From Mesosutterella faecium (GTDB taxonomy: Bacteria > Pseudomonadota > Gammaproteobacteria > Burkholderiales > Burkholderiaceae_F), in assembly GCF_022809315.2 (NCBI RefSeq), contig NZ_JAKZJU020000001.1:62001-126000 (forward strand): a stretch of 64,000 nt of DNA, given 5' to 3'. This document shows, piece after piece, positions 8,069 through 16,205 of this stretch. Positions within the stretch are counted from its first letter, which is position 1; every line of letters starts with the position of its first letter. The notes below the pieces were generated by a model. That model was not told the origin of the DNA. It saw nothing but the letters and a program-made list of their open reading frames with translations, and made no database searches. The position numbers and the translations under genes were made by a program.

Positions 8069-9387
8069 CAGGCCTCCCCGGACTCCCCGGAGGGCTTCTG
8101 AGGAGCTTCGGCCGCCGCCTGCCCGCCGTTCTGGAGCGCCCCGGGGCGCTCCGGGGCCTCGATCCCTTCGAGGCTGCGGCTCATCCGGCGCGTGCGGCTC
8201 TGCACGCGGTTCACGGCCTCCTCGGCCTGGGAGAGCTTTTTCTGCACCGAGTCCATGGCGCCCGCGAAGGCCGCGAACTCCGACTTCACGGCCGCGAGCA
8301 GCTTCCAGACCTCGGCGGAGCGCTCCTGCACCGCAAGCGTCCGGAACCCGACCTGAAGGGAGTTGAGAAGGGCGGCGGTCACCGTGGGGCCCGCGGGCAT
8401 CACGTGCAGCTCGCGCTGCAGCTTTTCGGCCAGCCCGGGCATTCGGAGCAGCTCTGCATAGAGGTTCTCGGTGGGCAGGAACATCACGGCGAAGGCCGTG
8501 GTCTCGGGCGCGCGCAGGTACTTCGCGGAAATGTCCTTCGCCTCGGACTCGAAGCGGGTCCGGAGCGCCTTCTGCGCGGCCTGCTCCATTTCCCGGTCGC
8601 CCGAGGAGCGCGCGTCCTCGAGCCGCTCCCAGTCCTCGCGCGGGAACTTGGAGTCGATCGGCAGCCAGACCGTCTCGCCCGGGGCGGCGCCGGGCATCTT
8701 CAGCGCGAACTCCACCCGCCTGCCGGATCCGGGCACCGTCTCGACGTTCTCGGCGTACTGCCCGGGGGCGAGGAACTGGGAGAGGATCGCCCCGAGCTGC
8801 ACCTCGCCCAGGGTGCCGCGGACCTTGACGTTGGTCATCACGCGCGTGAGCGTGTCAACGCTACCCGCAAGGGAACGCATTTCGCCCAGCCCCTTTTCCA
8901 CCTCGCCCAGCTGCGCGGCGAGCAGCCTGAAGTGCTCGTTCAGGCGCGACTGCAGCACCGTCTCCATCTTCTCCTCGACCGTGGCGCGCATCGCCTCGAG
9001 CTTTTCTTCGTTGGAGGCCCGCAGCGTCGAGAGCTGCGCGTTCACGGCCTGGCTCACGGAGGCGAAGTTCTCGGAAAACGCCCGGGTCATTCCGGCCAGC
9101 TGCCGGTTCTGCACGTCGGAGAGCCCCTGGGCCTGCCGCAGCATCGACTCGCGCATCTGATCGATCGAGCCGCGCAGCAGGCTGTCGGCCTGGGCAAGCC
9201 TCATCTGAAGCCGGTTGTCGCGGGCCTCGGCCGCCTCGGCCTCGCGCCCGAGCCCCTCCTGGAGGGCCGCGAGGAGCTCCCGCCTCAGCTCCTCGCGGTC
9301 CCGCCGCAGCCGCAGCGCGAAAAGGACGGCAGGCGCTGCCGCGAGCGCGAGAAGAACCAGAACGGCATAGAGGGGAATGCTGGGCAT
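8068..9387 (-). CDS. rmuC: DNA recombination protein RmuC
   Basis: The 439-residue protein has one N-terminal membrane helix (LYAVLVLLALAAAPAVLFAL) and a coiled-coil stretch to about residue 180. The RmuC nuclease-like domain then begins with KVRGTLGEVQLGAILSQFL and contains VWLPIDSKFPREDWERL. This is the canonical RmuC layout. RmuC limits inversions at short inverted repeats, probably through an endonuclease-like fold anchored to the membrane. It is convergent with the PIN gene and has no obvious operon partner. Confidence 0.93.
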   Translation of the reverse strand: MPSIPLYAVLVLLALAAAPAVLFALRLRRDREELRRELLAALQEGLGREAEAAEARDNRLQMRLAQADSLLRGSIDQMRESMLRQAQGLSDVQNRQLAGMTRAFSENFASVSQAVNAQLSTLRASNEEKLEAMRATVEEKMETVLQSRLNEHFRLLAAQLGEVEKGLGEMRSLAGSVDTLTRVMTNVKVRGTLGEVQLGAILSQFLAPGQYAENVETVPGSGRRVEFALKMPGAAPGETVWLPIDSKFPREDWERLEDARSSGDREMEQAAQKALRTRFESEAKDISAKYLRAPETTAFAVMFLPTENLYAELLRMPGLAEKLQRELHVMPAGPTVTAALLNSLQVGFRTLAVQERSAEVWKLLAAVKSEFAAFAGAMDSVQKKLSQAEEAVNRVQSRTRRMSRSLEGIEAPERPGALQNGGQAAAEAPQKPSGESGEA

Positions 9388-9522
9388 GAAGGAGGCCTGG
9401 TGAAAAAGGAATCGAACGGAAACGCCGCGCCCCTGATCTTAGCCCGCGGGGACGGGTGCGGTGTTTTTTCAGGATCCGGGGCCTTTGGCGCCCTTTGAAG
9501 GGGCGCCCGCAGAAAAAGCAGG

Positions 9523-9558
9523 CAAAACGAAACCCCGGTCTGAAACTTCAGATCGGGG
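9523..9558 (-). terminator. Terminator of the Pro/Ala/Ser lipoprotein gene
   Basis: On the minus strand CCCCGATCTG and CAGACCGGGG pair (one G-T pair) and are followed by TTTCGTTTT. It lies 50 bases beyond the lipoprotein stop. Confidence 0.75.
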
Positions 9559-9607
9559 CTCTGAATTAATCTTCAGCAGCTACACCGCGCGGGTGCAGGC
9601 TTCCAGA

Positions 9608-9868
9608 TTAGTTCTTGGCAGCGGCGGAAGAAGCCGGAGCAGAAGCAGCGGCAGAAGCCGGAGCAGAAGCAGCGGCAGAAGCCGGAGCGGAAGCGGCGGC
9701 GGAAGAAGCCGGGGCGGAAGCGGCGTCAGAAGCCGGAGCGGAAGCGGCCATGGAAGAAGCCGGGGCGGAAGCAGCGGCGGAAGAGGCCGGAGCGGAAGCG
9801 GGCTTCGAGCAGGCAACAGCCATCATGGCAACGGCAGCGGCAGCGACGATCTTAAGAGCGGTATTCAT
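9608..9868 (-). CDS. Small lipoprotein made of Pro/Ala/Ser repeats
   Basis: The ATG at 9868 has a GAGGTG ribosome site 8 bases upstream; the longer in-frame start at 9961 lacks one. The 86-residue product begins MNTALKIVAAAAVAMMAVAC, a signal peptide with a lipobox-like AVAC, so Cys20 is the probable lipidated N-terminus. Residues 24-84 consist of about seven copies of ASAPAS plus 2-3 Ala/Ser/Met/Asp residues, ending AAAKN. Such sequence is expected to be an uncharged, disordered brush. I know no function. It has its own terminator and an upstream AT-rich region, so it looks like a real, separately transcribed gene. Confidence 0.75.
   Translation of the reverse strand: MNTALKIVAAAAVAMMAVACSKPASAPASSAAASAPASSMAASAPASDAASAPASSAAASAPASAAASAPASAAASAPASSAAAKN
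9617..9799 (-). repeat. Tandem 24-27 bp coding repeats (ASAPASxAA)
   Basis: About seven units of 24 or 27 bases repeat in frame within the small lipoprotein gene. Units differ mainly in whether they carry SAA, SMA, DA or AA after ASAPAS. Copy number is likely to vary between strains by slippage without breaking the frame; that is inference. Confidence 0.8.
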
Positions 9869-10102
9869 CGGTATACACCTCAAAAACGTCCATCTAGGAT
9901 GGAATTGAAATTTATCATTTGTTCCTCCCAGAAGTGACGGTAGATAAATTACCCGCTTCATTTCTGGTGAACGACGTCATTCTTCCACGTCCGAGAGATG
10001 CTTGCAAGTGAAATTAGAACAAACACCAATCGGATAAAACCCTGAAAAAACGGAGCGTTCCGAGGAAACTTCGTTTCCCATCGCCGGACGGTTTTCCGCC
10101 GG

Positions 10103-10137
10103 TTAAAAACCCTTTTGGAAACAATTCCAAAAGGGTT
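10103..10137 (-). terminator. Terminator downstream of tRNA-Arg
   Basis: A perfect 13-bp stem (AACCCTTTTGGAA with its complement, ACAA loop) starts 9 bases beyond the tRNA 3' end. On the minus strand it is followed by a run of T residues. Confidence 0.8.
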
Positions 10138-10145
10138 GGGATTCG

Positions 10146-10222
10146 TGGTGCGCCCGGTAGGATTCGAACCCGCGACCCCCTGGTTCGTAGCCAGGTGCTC
10201 TATCCAACTGAGCTACGGGCGC
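10146..10222 (-). tRNA. tRNA-Arg (anticodon ACG)
   Basis: The minus strand folds as a 77-nt cloverleaf. The acceptor is GCGCCCG/CGGGCGC, the anticodon stem is CCTGG/CCAGG around loop CTACGAA, and the T arm contains GGTTCGAAT. The 3' CCA is encoded. The ACG anticodon would be read as ICG after deamination and serves CGU/CGC/CGA codons. The second copy at 36275-36351 has the same sequence. Confidence 0.97.
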
Positions 10223-10581
10223 GCACGGATGGGGCATATTACTGAGAAAAAGAAAACTTGTCAATAAAATGGCACAAACGAAGTACCGCCTTTGAGGGAT
10301 CTTCAGCCCCCGCCGCCTGAAAAACCGCGCGGCCGAAGCCTTGCGCGGGCGCTACTCCCGCCCAGGGGGCCGCCCCGCAGGCGGGAGAGAACCGTCCGGC
10401 AGGGCCCGGAGGCCTGGTCCGGCGCCCCGGCCTCGTCCGGCCGGACTAAGACGATCGCATGAAATGTGAAAACTGCATTATTAATAATAAAAAATAACCA
10501 TTGGCTATTCATGACCTGCCTTTTTAAACTCGGGCCTAAGCGCGGATGTCCCGCGCCGTCAGTTCAGGGAGCCATTTCATC

Positions 10582-11343
10582 ATGACGAGTTTTTCCAGAC
10601 GTTCTGTCCTCATGGCCGCGGCGGCAGCGGGTCTGACCGGCGAGGCCTCGGCCTCCGCCCCGCAGGAGGCCGGCCCGGATCCAGAGCTTGACGCGATCCG
10701 CCGCCGGCTCCTGACATTAAAGAGCCGCGCCCCAAGCCTTTCCACGGATCAGAAATACTGCGTGCTGCTTGCCGTGGTGACCGCTGGGGGCACGCCCGGG
10801 GAAGCGGGGCTGCTCACCCGGCTCGCGCTGCGCGACGGGGTCTCCCCCGAGGTGATCCATGAAAGCATATTCCAGACTTCGCCCTACAGCGGGCTCGCCC
10901 GGGCCGAGGCCGCGCTGCGCGCCGCGGCGCTGGCCCTCCGGGAGGCGGGCAGGAGCTTTCCCCGGGGGCTCGGCACGACCGACGACTCGAACCGCTTCAG
11001 CAAAGGGCTCGAAGTCCAGAAGAAGATCTTCGGGGCCGCCATCGACAAGATGCACCAGTCGGCGGCCGACTCCGAGCGGGCGCTCATCGTGGACGACCTG
11101 ACCGGGTGGTGCTTCGGCGACTACTACACCCGAAAGGGGCTTGCGGTGCGCGAGCGGGAGCTCGTCACCTTTTCCGCCATCGCGGCGCTGGGCGGCTGCG
11201 AGCCGCAGCTCGCGGCCCACGCGGGAGCCTGCCTCAGAAGCGGCCTCACCCGGCAGAACCTGATCGACGCGCTCCAGGCCGGAGCCCCCTATCTGGGGTT
11301 CCCGAGGACGCTCAACGCCCTGGCCGTCGTGAGAAAGGCCTGA
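10582..11343 (+). CDS. Exported carboxymuconolactone-decarboxylase-like protein
   Basis: The 253-residue protein opens with MTSFSRRSVLMAAAAAGL, a twin-arginine-like export signal. Two CMD/AhpD-type helical units follow. The first is around LSTDQKYCVLLAVVTAGG and the second, better conserved, contains RERELVTFSAIAALGGCEPQ and a PRTLNAL C-terminal part. Family members include gamma-carboxymuconolactone decarboxylases and AhpD-like peroxidases; the AhpD CxxC pair is not present, so peroxidase activity is unlikely and the reaction is unknown. The ATG at 10582 is preferred over an upstream start at 10546 because it begins the signal and follows GGGAG. It is convergent with the LysR pair. Confidence 0.75.
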   Translation: MTSFSRRSVLMAAAAAGLTGEASASAPQEAGPDPELDAIRRRLLTLKSRAPSLSTDQKYCVLLAVVTAGGTPGEAGLLTRLALRDGVSPEVIHESIFQTSPYSGLARAEAALRAAALALREAGRSFPRGLGTTDDSNRFSKGLEVQKKIFGAAIDKMHQSAADSERALIVDDLTGWCFGDYYTRKGLAVRERELVTFSAIAALGGCEPQLAAHAGACLRSGLTRQNLIDALQAGAPYLGFPRTLNALAVVRKA

Positions 11344-11349
11344 GGCGGC

Positions 11350-12240
11350 TCAGGCTCCCCCGCAAAGCGCCGAGAGCTCGTTCCAGAAAAGCTCGGGCGC
11401 GCGGGCGAGCCGCCCCTGGCGGCGGCGGATCAGCCGGTGGCCGGTCCGGATCTCCGGCTCGATCGGCACAAAGCGGCACTCGGGCGAGGGGCGGATCGCG
11501 AAGGCGCCCTCGATGCAGACGGCGGCTCCGATGCCCGCCTCAATCAGAGGAAACGCGTTTGAGACCAGGCTCACCCTGCCCGCCGTGCGCAGCGTCCCGG
11601 GGACGTTTTCAAACCAGCCGGAGACGGCGTCGTCGACGATGCTGCGGTAAGGCAGGATGAGCGGCTGAGCCTTGAGCTCCGCGAGACTCACGCTGTCGAG
11701 CTCCCAAAGCGCGCTCGCCTTCCCGACCAGCGCGCCCCAGCGCTCGGTGACGGGGAACACCAGCGATTCGTACTTCGCCACCTCCACCGGCTCTATCACC
11801 ACCCCCATGTCCAGGGTGCCGCGGTCAAGGCCCGAGGAGATGCTGTCGCTCGTGGCCGACAGGATTTCGAATTCGACCCGCGGGTGCTCGGCGCGCCACC
11901 GGCCGATCTCGCGCGCGAGAACTTTCATGGCGTTTGACTCGACCACGCCGATTCTCACGCGCCCGGCAAGCTCCCCGGAGCGAAGCGCCTGCCGGACCTC
12001 GGCCGCAGCGTCTTCGGCCAGCGCCAGAATGGCCGCCGCGCGCTTCTGGAAAAGCAGCCCGCCCTCGGTGAGCGTCACCTGGCGCCTGCTGCGCAGGAAC
12101 AGCGGCGCCCCGAGCTCCTCCTCAAGCTCCTGAATCTGCCTGGACAGAGCCGGCTGCGACAGGTGGAGGAGTTCAGAGGCGCGCGTGATGTTGCCCGTGC
12201 GGCAGACCATTAAAAAAGACTTCAGTACACGCAGGTTCAT
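11350..12240 (-). CDS. LysR-family transcriptional regulator (second of a coupled pair)
   Basis: The 296-residue protein has a typical LysR layout. The N-terminal helix-turn-helix includes TRASELLHLSQPALSRQIQELE (residues about 19-40), and a periplasmic-binding-protein-like effector domain runs from about residue 90 (VRIGVVESNAMK). Its ATG overlaps the stop of the upstream LysR gene by ATGA, which implies translational coupling. Within the effector domain CIEGAFAIRP is characteristic of CbsR/Cbl-like and catabolic LysR proteins, but the ligand cannot be read from sequence. It may act with its partner on the divergent alpha-hydroxyacid oxidase gene. Confidence 0.9.
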   Translation of the reverse strand: MNLRVLKSFLMVCRTGNITRASELLHLSQPALSRQIQELEEELGAPLFLRSRRQVTLTEGGLLFQKRAAAILALAEDAAAEVRQALRSGELAGRVRIGVVESNAMKVLAREIGRWRAEHPRVEFEILSATSDSISSGLDRGTLDMGVVIEPVEVAKYESLVFPVTERWGALVGKASALWELDSVSLAELKAQPLILPYRSIVDDAVSGWFENVPGTLRTAGRVSLVSNAFPLIEAGIGAAVCIEGAFAIRPSPECRFVPIEPEIRTGHRLIRRRQGRLARAPELFWNELSALCGGA

Positions 12241-13292
12241 GAGTGCCTCTCCGCTCTGGCAGGCCGCGGCCTTCCGGCCCTGCGGGCGCTGTCTTCCGTG
12301 CCGGCAAGGCCGCGGATCCAGGGAATGATCTTCACCTCCTCGGGCACCACATCCCGCACATAGGCGGCCTTGAGCACCCCGGCCACCTTTTCGGCGCAGC
12401 GCGGATCCGCCCCCGCCTTCGTGACCACGCTCGCCCGGCGCATCAGCTGCGCGCCCGGAACCGGAAAAACCCGCACCTCGCGCGCGAGCTCCGGGTGCTG
12501 GGCGAGCGTCGCCGGCTTGGTGACGCCCCAGCCGAGGCCCCTTGCCACAAACTGCAGCAGCAGGGCGTTTTCATTCACCACGAGCCGGCTGAGGAACACA
12601 ACGCCCTGCTCGCTCATATTCTTCTGCTCCTCCTCGGTTGTGGCGTTCATTTTGGCGCACCTTACATAAGGCAGCCCGCAGGTCTGCAGATCGTGCCAGC
12701 CCGGAGCACTGCCGGCGGCGGCAAGCGGGGCCCCCTTTGGAAAGATGAGCACCATCGGCTCCTCGAAGACGAAATGGAAGGCGAGGTCGTTGCGGTTGAC
12801 GAAGGGGTTCGAGCAGAAAAGCATGTCGAGGTCCCCCGCGTCCATCTGGGCGAGCAGGCTGTAGCTCGCCCCGACCAGAATGGTCATGGAGGAAAAGCCG
12901 CTCTTCGCCTCCTGCGCGAGCGCCGAGGAGAAGCTCCAGCTCAGGCTCTCGCAGATGCCGATTCGCAACGGCTGCCGGACGGCGTTCTCGCTCCTGAGGC
13001 CCGTGAGCAGATGCGACAGCCTCGCGTGCTCGCCCTTCAGGAATTCCCTCAGGGCCCTGCCCTCCGGGGTGAGCCGCACCGGGCGCACGCTGCGGTCAAG
13101 CAGCTCCACGCAGAGATCCGCCTCGAGCGCGGCGACCGAGCGCGAGACCGCGGGCTGGCTTTTTCCCAGCCGGGCCGCGGCTTCCTGGAAGCTCATGGTC
13201 TCGCCCAGAACCAGGAAGGCGCGCACGCCCTCCTGCAGGACTCCGGCGGTCACGTCCGGCTGCTTTTCACGACCCAGCGCTTTCTTTCCCAT
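12237..13292 (-). CDS. LysR-family transcriptional regulator (first of a coupled pair)
   Basis: The 351-residue protein has an N-terminal extension of about 20 residues. A winged helix with SFQEAAARLGKSQPAVSRSV (about 34-53) follows, then an effector domain starting near PLRIGICESL. The tail beyond residue 320 is Arg/Pro-rich and unusual for the family. It shares no strong identity with the following LysR protein (different recognition helix and effector domain), so the pair is not a recent duplication. It is divergent from the alpha-hydroxyacid oxidase gene across an AT-rich 159-base region. That is the standard arrangement for a LysR regulator and its target. Confidence 0.9.
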   Translation of the reverse strand: MGKKALGREKQPDVTAGVLQEGVRAFLVLGETMSFQEAAARLGKSQPAVSRSVAALEADLCVELLDRSVRPVRLTPEGRALREFLKGEHARLSHLLTGLRSENAVRQPLRIGICESLSWSFSSALAQEAKSGFSSMTILVGASYSLLAQMDAGDLDMLFCSNPFVNRNDLAFHFVFEEPMVLIFPKGAPLAAAGSAPGWHDLQTCGLPYVRCAKMNATTEEEQKNMSEQGVVFLSRLVVNENALLLQFVARGLGWGVTKPATLAQHPELAREVRVFPVPGAQLMRRASVVTKAGADPRCAEKVAGVLKAAYVRDVVPEEVKIIPWIRGLAGTEDSARRAGRPRPARAERHS

Positions 13293-13451
13293 GTTCAGAA
13301 CTTATCCGATTTAACGGTACAACATAAAGAATATTCGAAAAATGCATATTTATTTTGTCAGATTATGCGGATTTATATGATTAAGAAAGTCCGCGGCGAT
13401 TCCAACCACAACTCAACCAGCGCCGCGGCCCGCTAAAAAGGAGACTTAAAA
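13293..13451. promoter_or_regulatory. Divergent AT-rich promoter, LysR pair / alpha-hydroxyacid oxidase
   Basis: The segment 13310-13385 is sharply AT-rich against GC-rich neighbours. It holds short dyad-like elements (ATAAAGAATAT near 13325 and ATGCATATTTAT near 13342) where LysR binding would be expected. No precise operator can be fixed. Confidence 0.4.
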
Positions 13452-14654
13452 ATGACAGGCATTGACTTGACCCGCCGCAGCGTCTTCCGCGCCGGCGCCG
13501 TTCTGGCCGCCGCCACGACGATCAGCGGCATTCCGATTGTGGCCCAGGCCGCGGAGGAACAGAAAAAGGTCCGCCCGCTCACGGGCAAGAACCTGAAGAT
13601 GAAGGACGTTCTCGACCGGGCCCGTGAAATGATGATGCCGCGCTGCTACGTCTGCGCCGAGTGCAACGGGCGCGGACCGTGCATCGGCCAGGTGCCGGGC
13701 TTCGGCGGCATGGGCGCGAGCCGCTCCTTCCAGGCGAACTACGACGCCCTCGCCGCAGTGCGCCTCAATGCCCGCATGGTTCACGACGTCCACAAGCCCG
13801 ACACCTCGATCGACTTCTTCGGCACGAAGCTCTCCATGCCGGTGATGGCGGCCCCGACCGGCGGCACGACCTACAACATGGGCGGGCGGCTCACGGAAGA
13901 GGAGTTCGTGACCGCGATCTGCGGCGGCTGCACGGCCGCCGGCACCCTGGGCGCCGTGGCCGACGGCATCGGGGATCCCCTCGAGGTCTTTGAAAAGAGA
14001 CTGCAGACCCTGAAGTCCAAGGGCTTCAAGGCGATCGTGGGCCTCAAGCCCCGCCGCCAGGCCGACATCATTGAACGCATGAAGATCGCCGCAAACGCCG
14101 GCGTGGTCGCCTTCACCATCGACCTGGACTCCGCCGGCCGCGCGGCCCGCGCGACCAAAGGCCAGACCGTTGAGCCGAAGACCCCCGCGCAGCTGCGCGA
14201 GCTGGTGAAGGCTTCGCCCCTGCCGCTGCTCTTCAAGGGCATCATGACCGTGGACGAAGCGAAGGCCTGCCTGAACGCCGGAGCCGCCGGCATCGTCGTG
14301 TCGAACCACGGCGGCCGCACCCTTGCCGACACCCCGGGGACGGCAGAAGTTCTGCCTGAAATCGCGGACGCCGTGAAGGGACGCTGCATGATCCTGGTCG
14401 ACGGCTGCGTCAAGCGCGGCACCGATGTTGAAAAGTACATCGCGCTCGGCGCGAACGGCTGCCTCGCCGGGCGGCACTTCGTGCGCGCGGCCCACGGCGC
14501 GCTGGCCGACGGCGTGGAGCTGTTCGCCCGCACGATCCGCAACGAGCTCGTCGTCGCAATGACCCTGACCGGCGCGGCCTCCGTGAAGGACATCAGCCGC
14601 CGGATGATCCGCATGACCCCTCCGCCGCCGCTCGCCTTCGGCGTTCCGGCCTGA
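13452..14654 (+). CDS. Tat-exported FMN-dependent alpha-hydroxyacid oxidase with Cys cluster
   Basis: The 400-residue protein starts with a Tat-like signal (TRRSVFRAGAVLAAATTISG). The body is an FMN-binding TIM barrel of the L-lactate dehydrogenase / glycolate oxidase family: PVMAAPTGGTTY, VVSNHGGRTLADT with the catalytic His, and a phosphate site LVDGCVKRGTDVEKYIALGA. Between signal and barrel is a C-x2-C-x2-C-x5-C cluster (Cys65, 68, 71, 77), absent from classical LldD but like that in clostridial 'alpha-hydroxy-acid oxidizing proteins'. The likely reaction is oxidation of a 2-hydroxyacid such as lactate at the periplasmic face; the substrate is unknown. GGAG precedes the ATG. It is divergent from two LysR regulators. 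Confidence 0.85.
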   Translation: MTGIDLTRRSVFRAGAVLAAATTISGIPIVAQAAEEQKKVRPLTGKNLKMKDVLDRAREMMMPRCYVCAECNGRGPCIGQVPGFGGMGASRSFQANYDALAAVRLNARMVHDVHKPDTSIDFFGTKLSMPVMAAPTGGTTYNMGGRLTEEEFVTAICGGCTAAGTLGAVADGIGDPLEVFEKRLQTLKSKGFKAIVGLKPRRQADIIERMKIAANAGVVAFTIDLDSAGRAARATKGQTVEPKTPAQLRELVKASPLPLLFKGIMTVDEAKACLNAGAAGIVVSNHGGRTLADTPGTAEVLPEIADAVKGRCMILVDGCVKRGTDVEKYIALGANGCLAGRHFVRAAHGALADGVELFARTIRNELVVAMTLTGAASVKDISRRMIRMTPPPPLAFGVPA

Positions 14655-14728
14655 CGGGGCACCAGGCGCCTGAGCGGTCTGGCGCGGCGCGTCCTGCTGC
14701 CCGCGCCAGGCCTCTCTGAAGCGAAGAC

Positions 14729-14764
14729 CGGGAAGGGACTCTCTCCCCCTTCCCGTTTTTTTTA
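14729..14764 (+). terminator. Terminator of the alpha-hydroxyacid oxidase gene
   Basis: CGGGAAGGG pairs with CCCTTCCCG around a 9-base loop and is followed by eight T residues. Confidence 0.88.
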
Positions 14765-14783
14765 TTCCTTTTTTGAGCCATTA

Positions 14784-14862
14784 CCTGCCCGGGGCCCGCG
14801 CCGGCGACGCAGCCTTGCACCCGGTGAGGCAGAATGGGGCCACAGGATGCAGCCCGGGCAGG
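14784..14862 (+). other. Long-range 10-bp inverted repeat in the leader of the MetE-like gene
   Basis: CCTGCCCGGG at 14784-14793 is exactly complementary to CCCGGGCAGG at 14853-14862. It encloses 59 bases that contain a further GCCT...AGGC hairpin near 14812-14830. The structure lies 75 bases upstream of the start codon at 14938 and could be a folded mRNA leader. It does not match the cobalamin or SAM riboswitch cores that I can recall. Confidence 0.35.
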
Positions 14863-14937
14863 GCCGGGTCCGCCCCCTGCGGCCCGCCCCCGCCGCCCGG
14901 CCGTCCCTTCCTTTCAGAAATTCAGGAGCCCAGAGCC

Positions 14938-16062
14938 ATGTCACAGAGAACCCGCCCGCCATTCAGAGCCGACATCGTCGGCAGCTTCCTGCGCCCGCCC
15001 GAGGTAAAGGCCGCCCGCGCCGACTTCGCCGCCGGACGAATCAGCCGCGAAGAGCTTGACGCCGTCACCCGCCGGGCGATCGCGGAGCTGGTCCGGCATG
15101 AAAAAGAGTGCGGACTGCAGGCCGTCACCGACGGGGAGTTCCCCCGCGCGCTCTGGCACCTGGACTTCCTCGAGGCCCTCGAGGGGGTGAAGAAGGTGAG
15201 CGCCGAGGAATGGTCCGTCCATTTCAAGGGAGCCTCGCCCAAAGGCGCCCAGCTGGTCTTTACGGAGAAAATCGGCTTCGGGAACCATCCGTTCCTTCAG
15301 GCCTTCAGGAACATCCGGGACATCGCCGGCCCGCAGCAGCTCGTGAAGTTCACCATCCCGTCGCCGTCCATGCTGCATCTGATCCCGTGCGTGCGGGGGC
15401 TGCAGAACTACAGGCCCATCGAACGCTACCGCAGCGAGGACGTGCTGTTTGACGACATCGTCCAGACCTACCGCGACGCACTTCTCGCCTTTTACCGGGA
15501 AGGCTGCCGCTACCTGCAGTTCGACGACACCTCCTGGGGCGAGTTCTGCGACCGGGAGAAGCGCGCCGCCTACAGCGCCCAGGGCATCGACCTCGACCGG
15601 CTCGAGCGCCGCTACGTCGACACCATCAACCGGATCCTCGAAGTGAAGCCCGAGGACATGACGGTCACGATGCATATCTGCCGCGGCAATTTCCGCTCCA
15701 CCTGGTTCTCCTCCGGCGGCTACGACCCGGTCGCCCCCATCCTCTTTGCCAACGCCCGCGTCGACGGCTTCTTCCTCGAATACGATTCAGACCGCGCCGG
15801 CGGCTTCGAGCCGCTGCGCTTCATCAGGGACCAGATCGTGGTGCTGGGGCTCGTCACCTCGAAGTTCCCGCAGCTCGAGGATCCTGAGGCCGTCAAGGCG
15901 AGGATCAGGGAAGCCTCGAAATTCGTGCCGCTCGAGCGGCTGTGCCTGTCCCCGCAGTGCGGCTTCTCGTCCACCGAGGAGGGCAACGTGCTCACCGAGG
16001 AGGATCAGTGGAAAAAGCTCCGGCTGATCCGCCGAATCGCCGACGAGGTCTGGGGAAGATAA
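14938..16062 (+). CDS. MetE C-terminal-like (YxjG-type) zinc methyltransferase
   Basis: The 374-residue protein is a single UROD/MetE-like barrel, matching the C-terminal half of cobalamin-independent methionine synthase. IVGSFLRPPEVK opens the fold. The zinc ligands are all visible: His and Cys in MHICRGN (about residue 244), Glu in FFLEYDS (about 280) and Cys in LSPQCGFSS (about 341). YxjG-type proteins are thought to transfer a methyl group to homocysteine or a related thiol, but the donor is uncertain because the MetE N-terminal domain is missing. ATG 14938 follows GGAG. The gene stands alone between a terminator and a GntR gene. Confidence 0.85.
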   Translation: MSQRTRPPFRADIVGSFLRPPEVKAARADFAAGRISREELDAVTRRAIAELVRHEKECGLQAVTDGEFPRALWHLDFLEALEGVKKVSAEEWSVHFKGASPKGAQLVFTEKIGFGNHPFLQAFRNIRDIAGPQQLVKFTIPSPSMLHLIPCVRGLQNYRPIERYRSEDVLFDDIVQTYRDALLAFYREGCRYLQFDDTSWGEFCDREKRAAYSAQGIDLDRLERRYVDTINRILEVKPEDMTVTMHICRGNFRSTWFSSGGYDPVAPILFANARVDGFFLEYDSDRAGGFEPLRFIRDQIVVLGLVTSKFPQLEDPEAVKARIREASKFVPLERLCLSPQCGFSSTEEGNVLTEEDQWKKLRLIRRIADEVWGR

Positions 16063-16205
16063 AGCCTGCTGAACGGCTGCTCCGCCGCGGGGGAAGAGCC
16101 CCTGAGGCGGGGCGTCTCCTCCCTTTCGTCGGGCCGCAGCGCCGGGTTAAAATAGCCCCAGATACGCCCTCTTCCGACGGGGCTTACCCTTTGGGCCTCC
16201 CTTCG

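Noticed and set aside
9617..9799. CRISPR-like tandem repeats
   Set aside because: The units are contiguous 24-27 base coding repeats without unique spacers.
9461..9937. Ser/Arg-rich and Ala/Glu/Gly-rich plus-strand frames over the Pro/Ala/Ser repeat
   Set aside because: They arise from reading the tandem repeat in other frames; only the minus-strand frame has a ribosome site, signal peptide and terminator.
10146..10222. tRNA-Arg as an integration site of a mobile island
   Set aside because: No integrase gene or duplicated tRNA 3' end is found nearby; the second full tRNA-Arg at 36 kb is a complete gene copy in a tRNA pair.
14784..14862. Cobalamin riboswitch before the MetE-like gene
   Set aside because: The conserved B12-box and core elements are not recognisable; only a generic inverted repeat is present.
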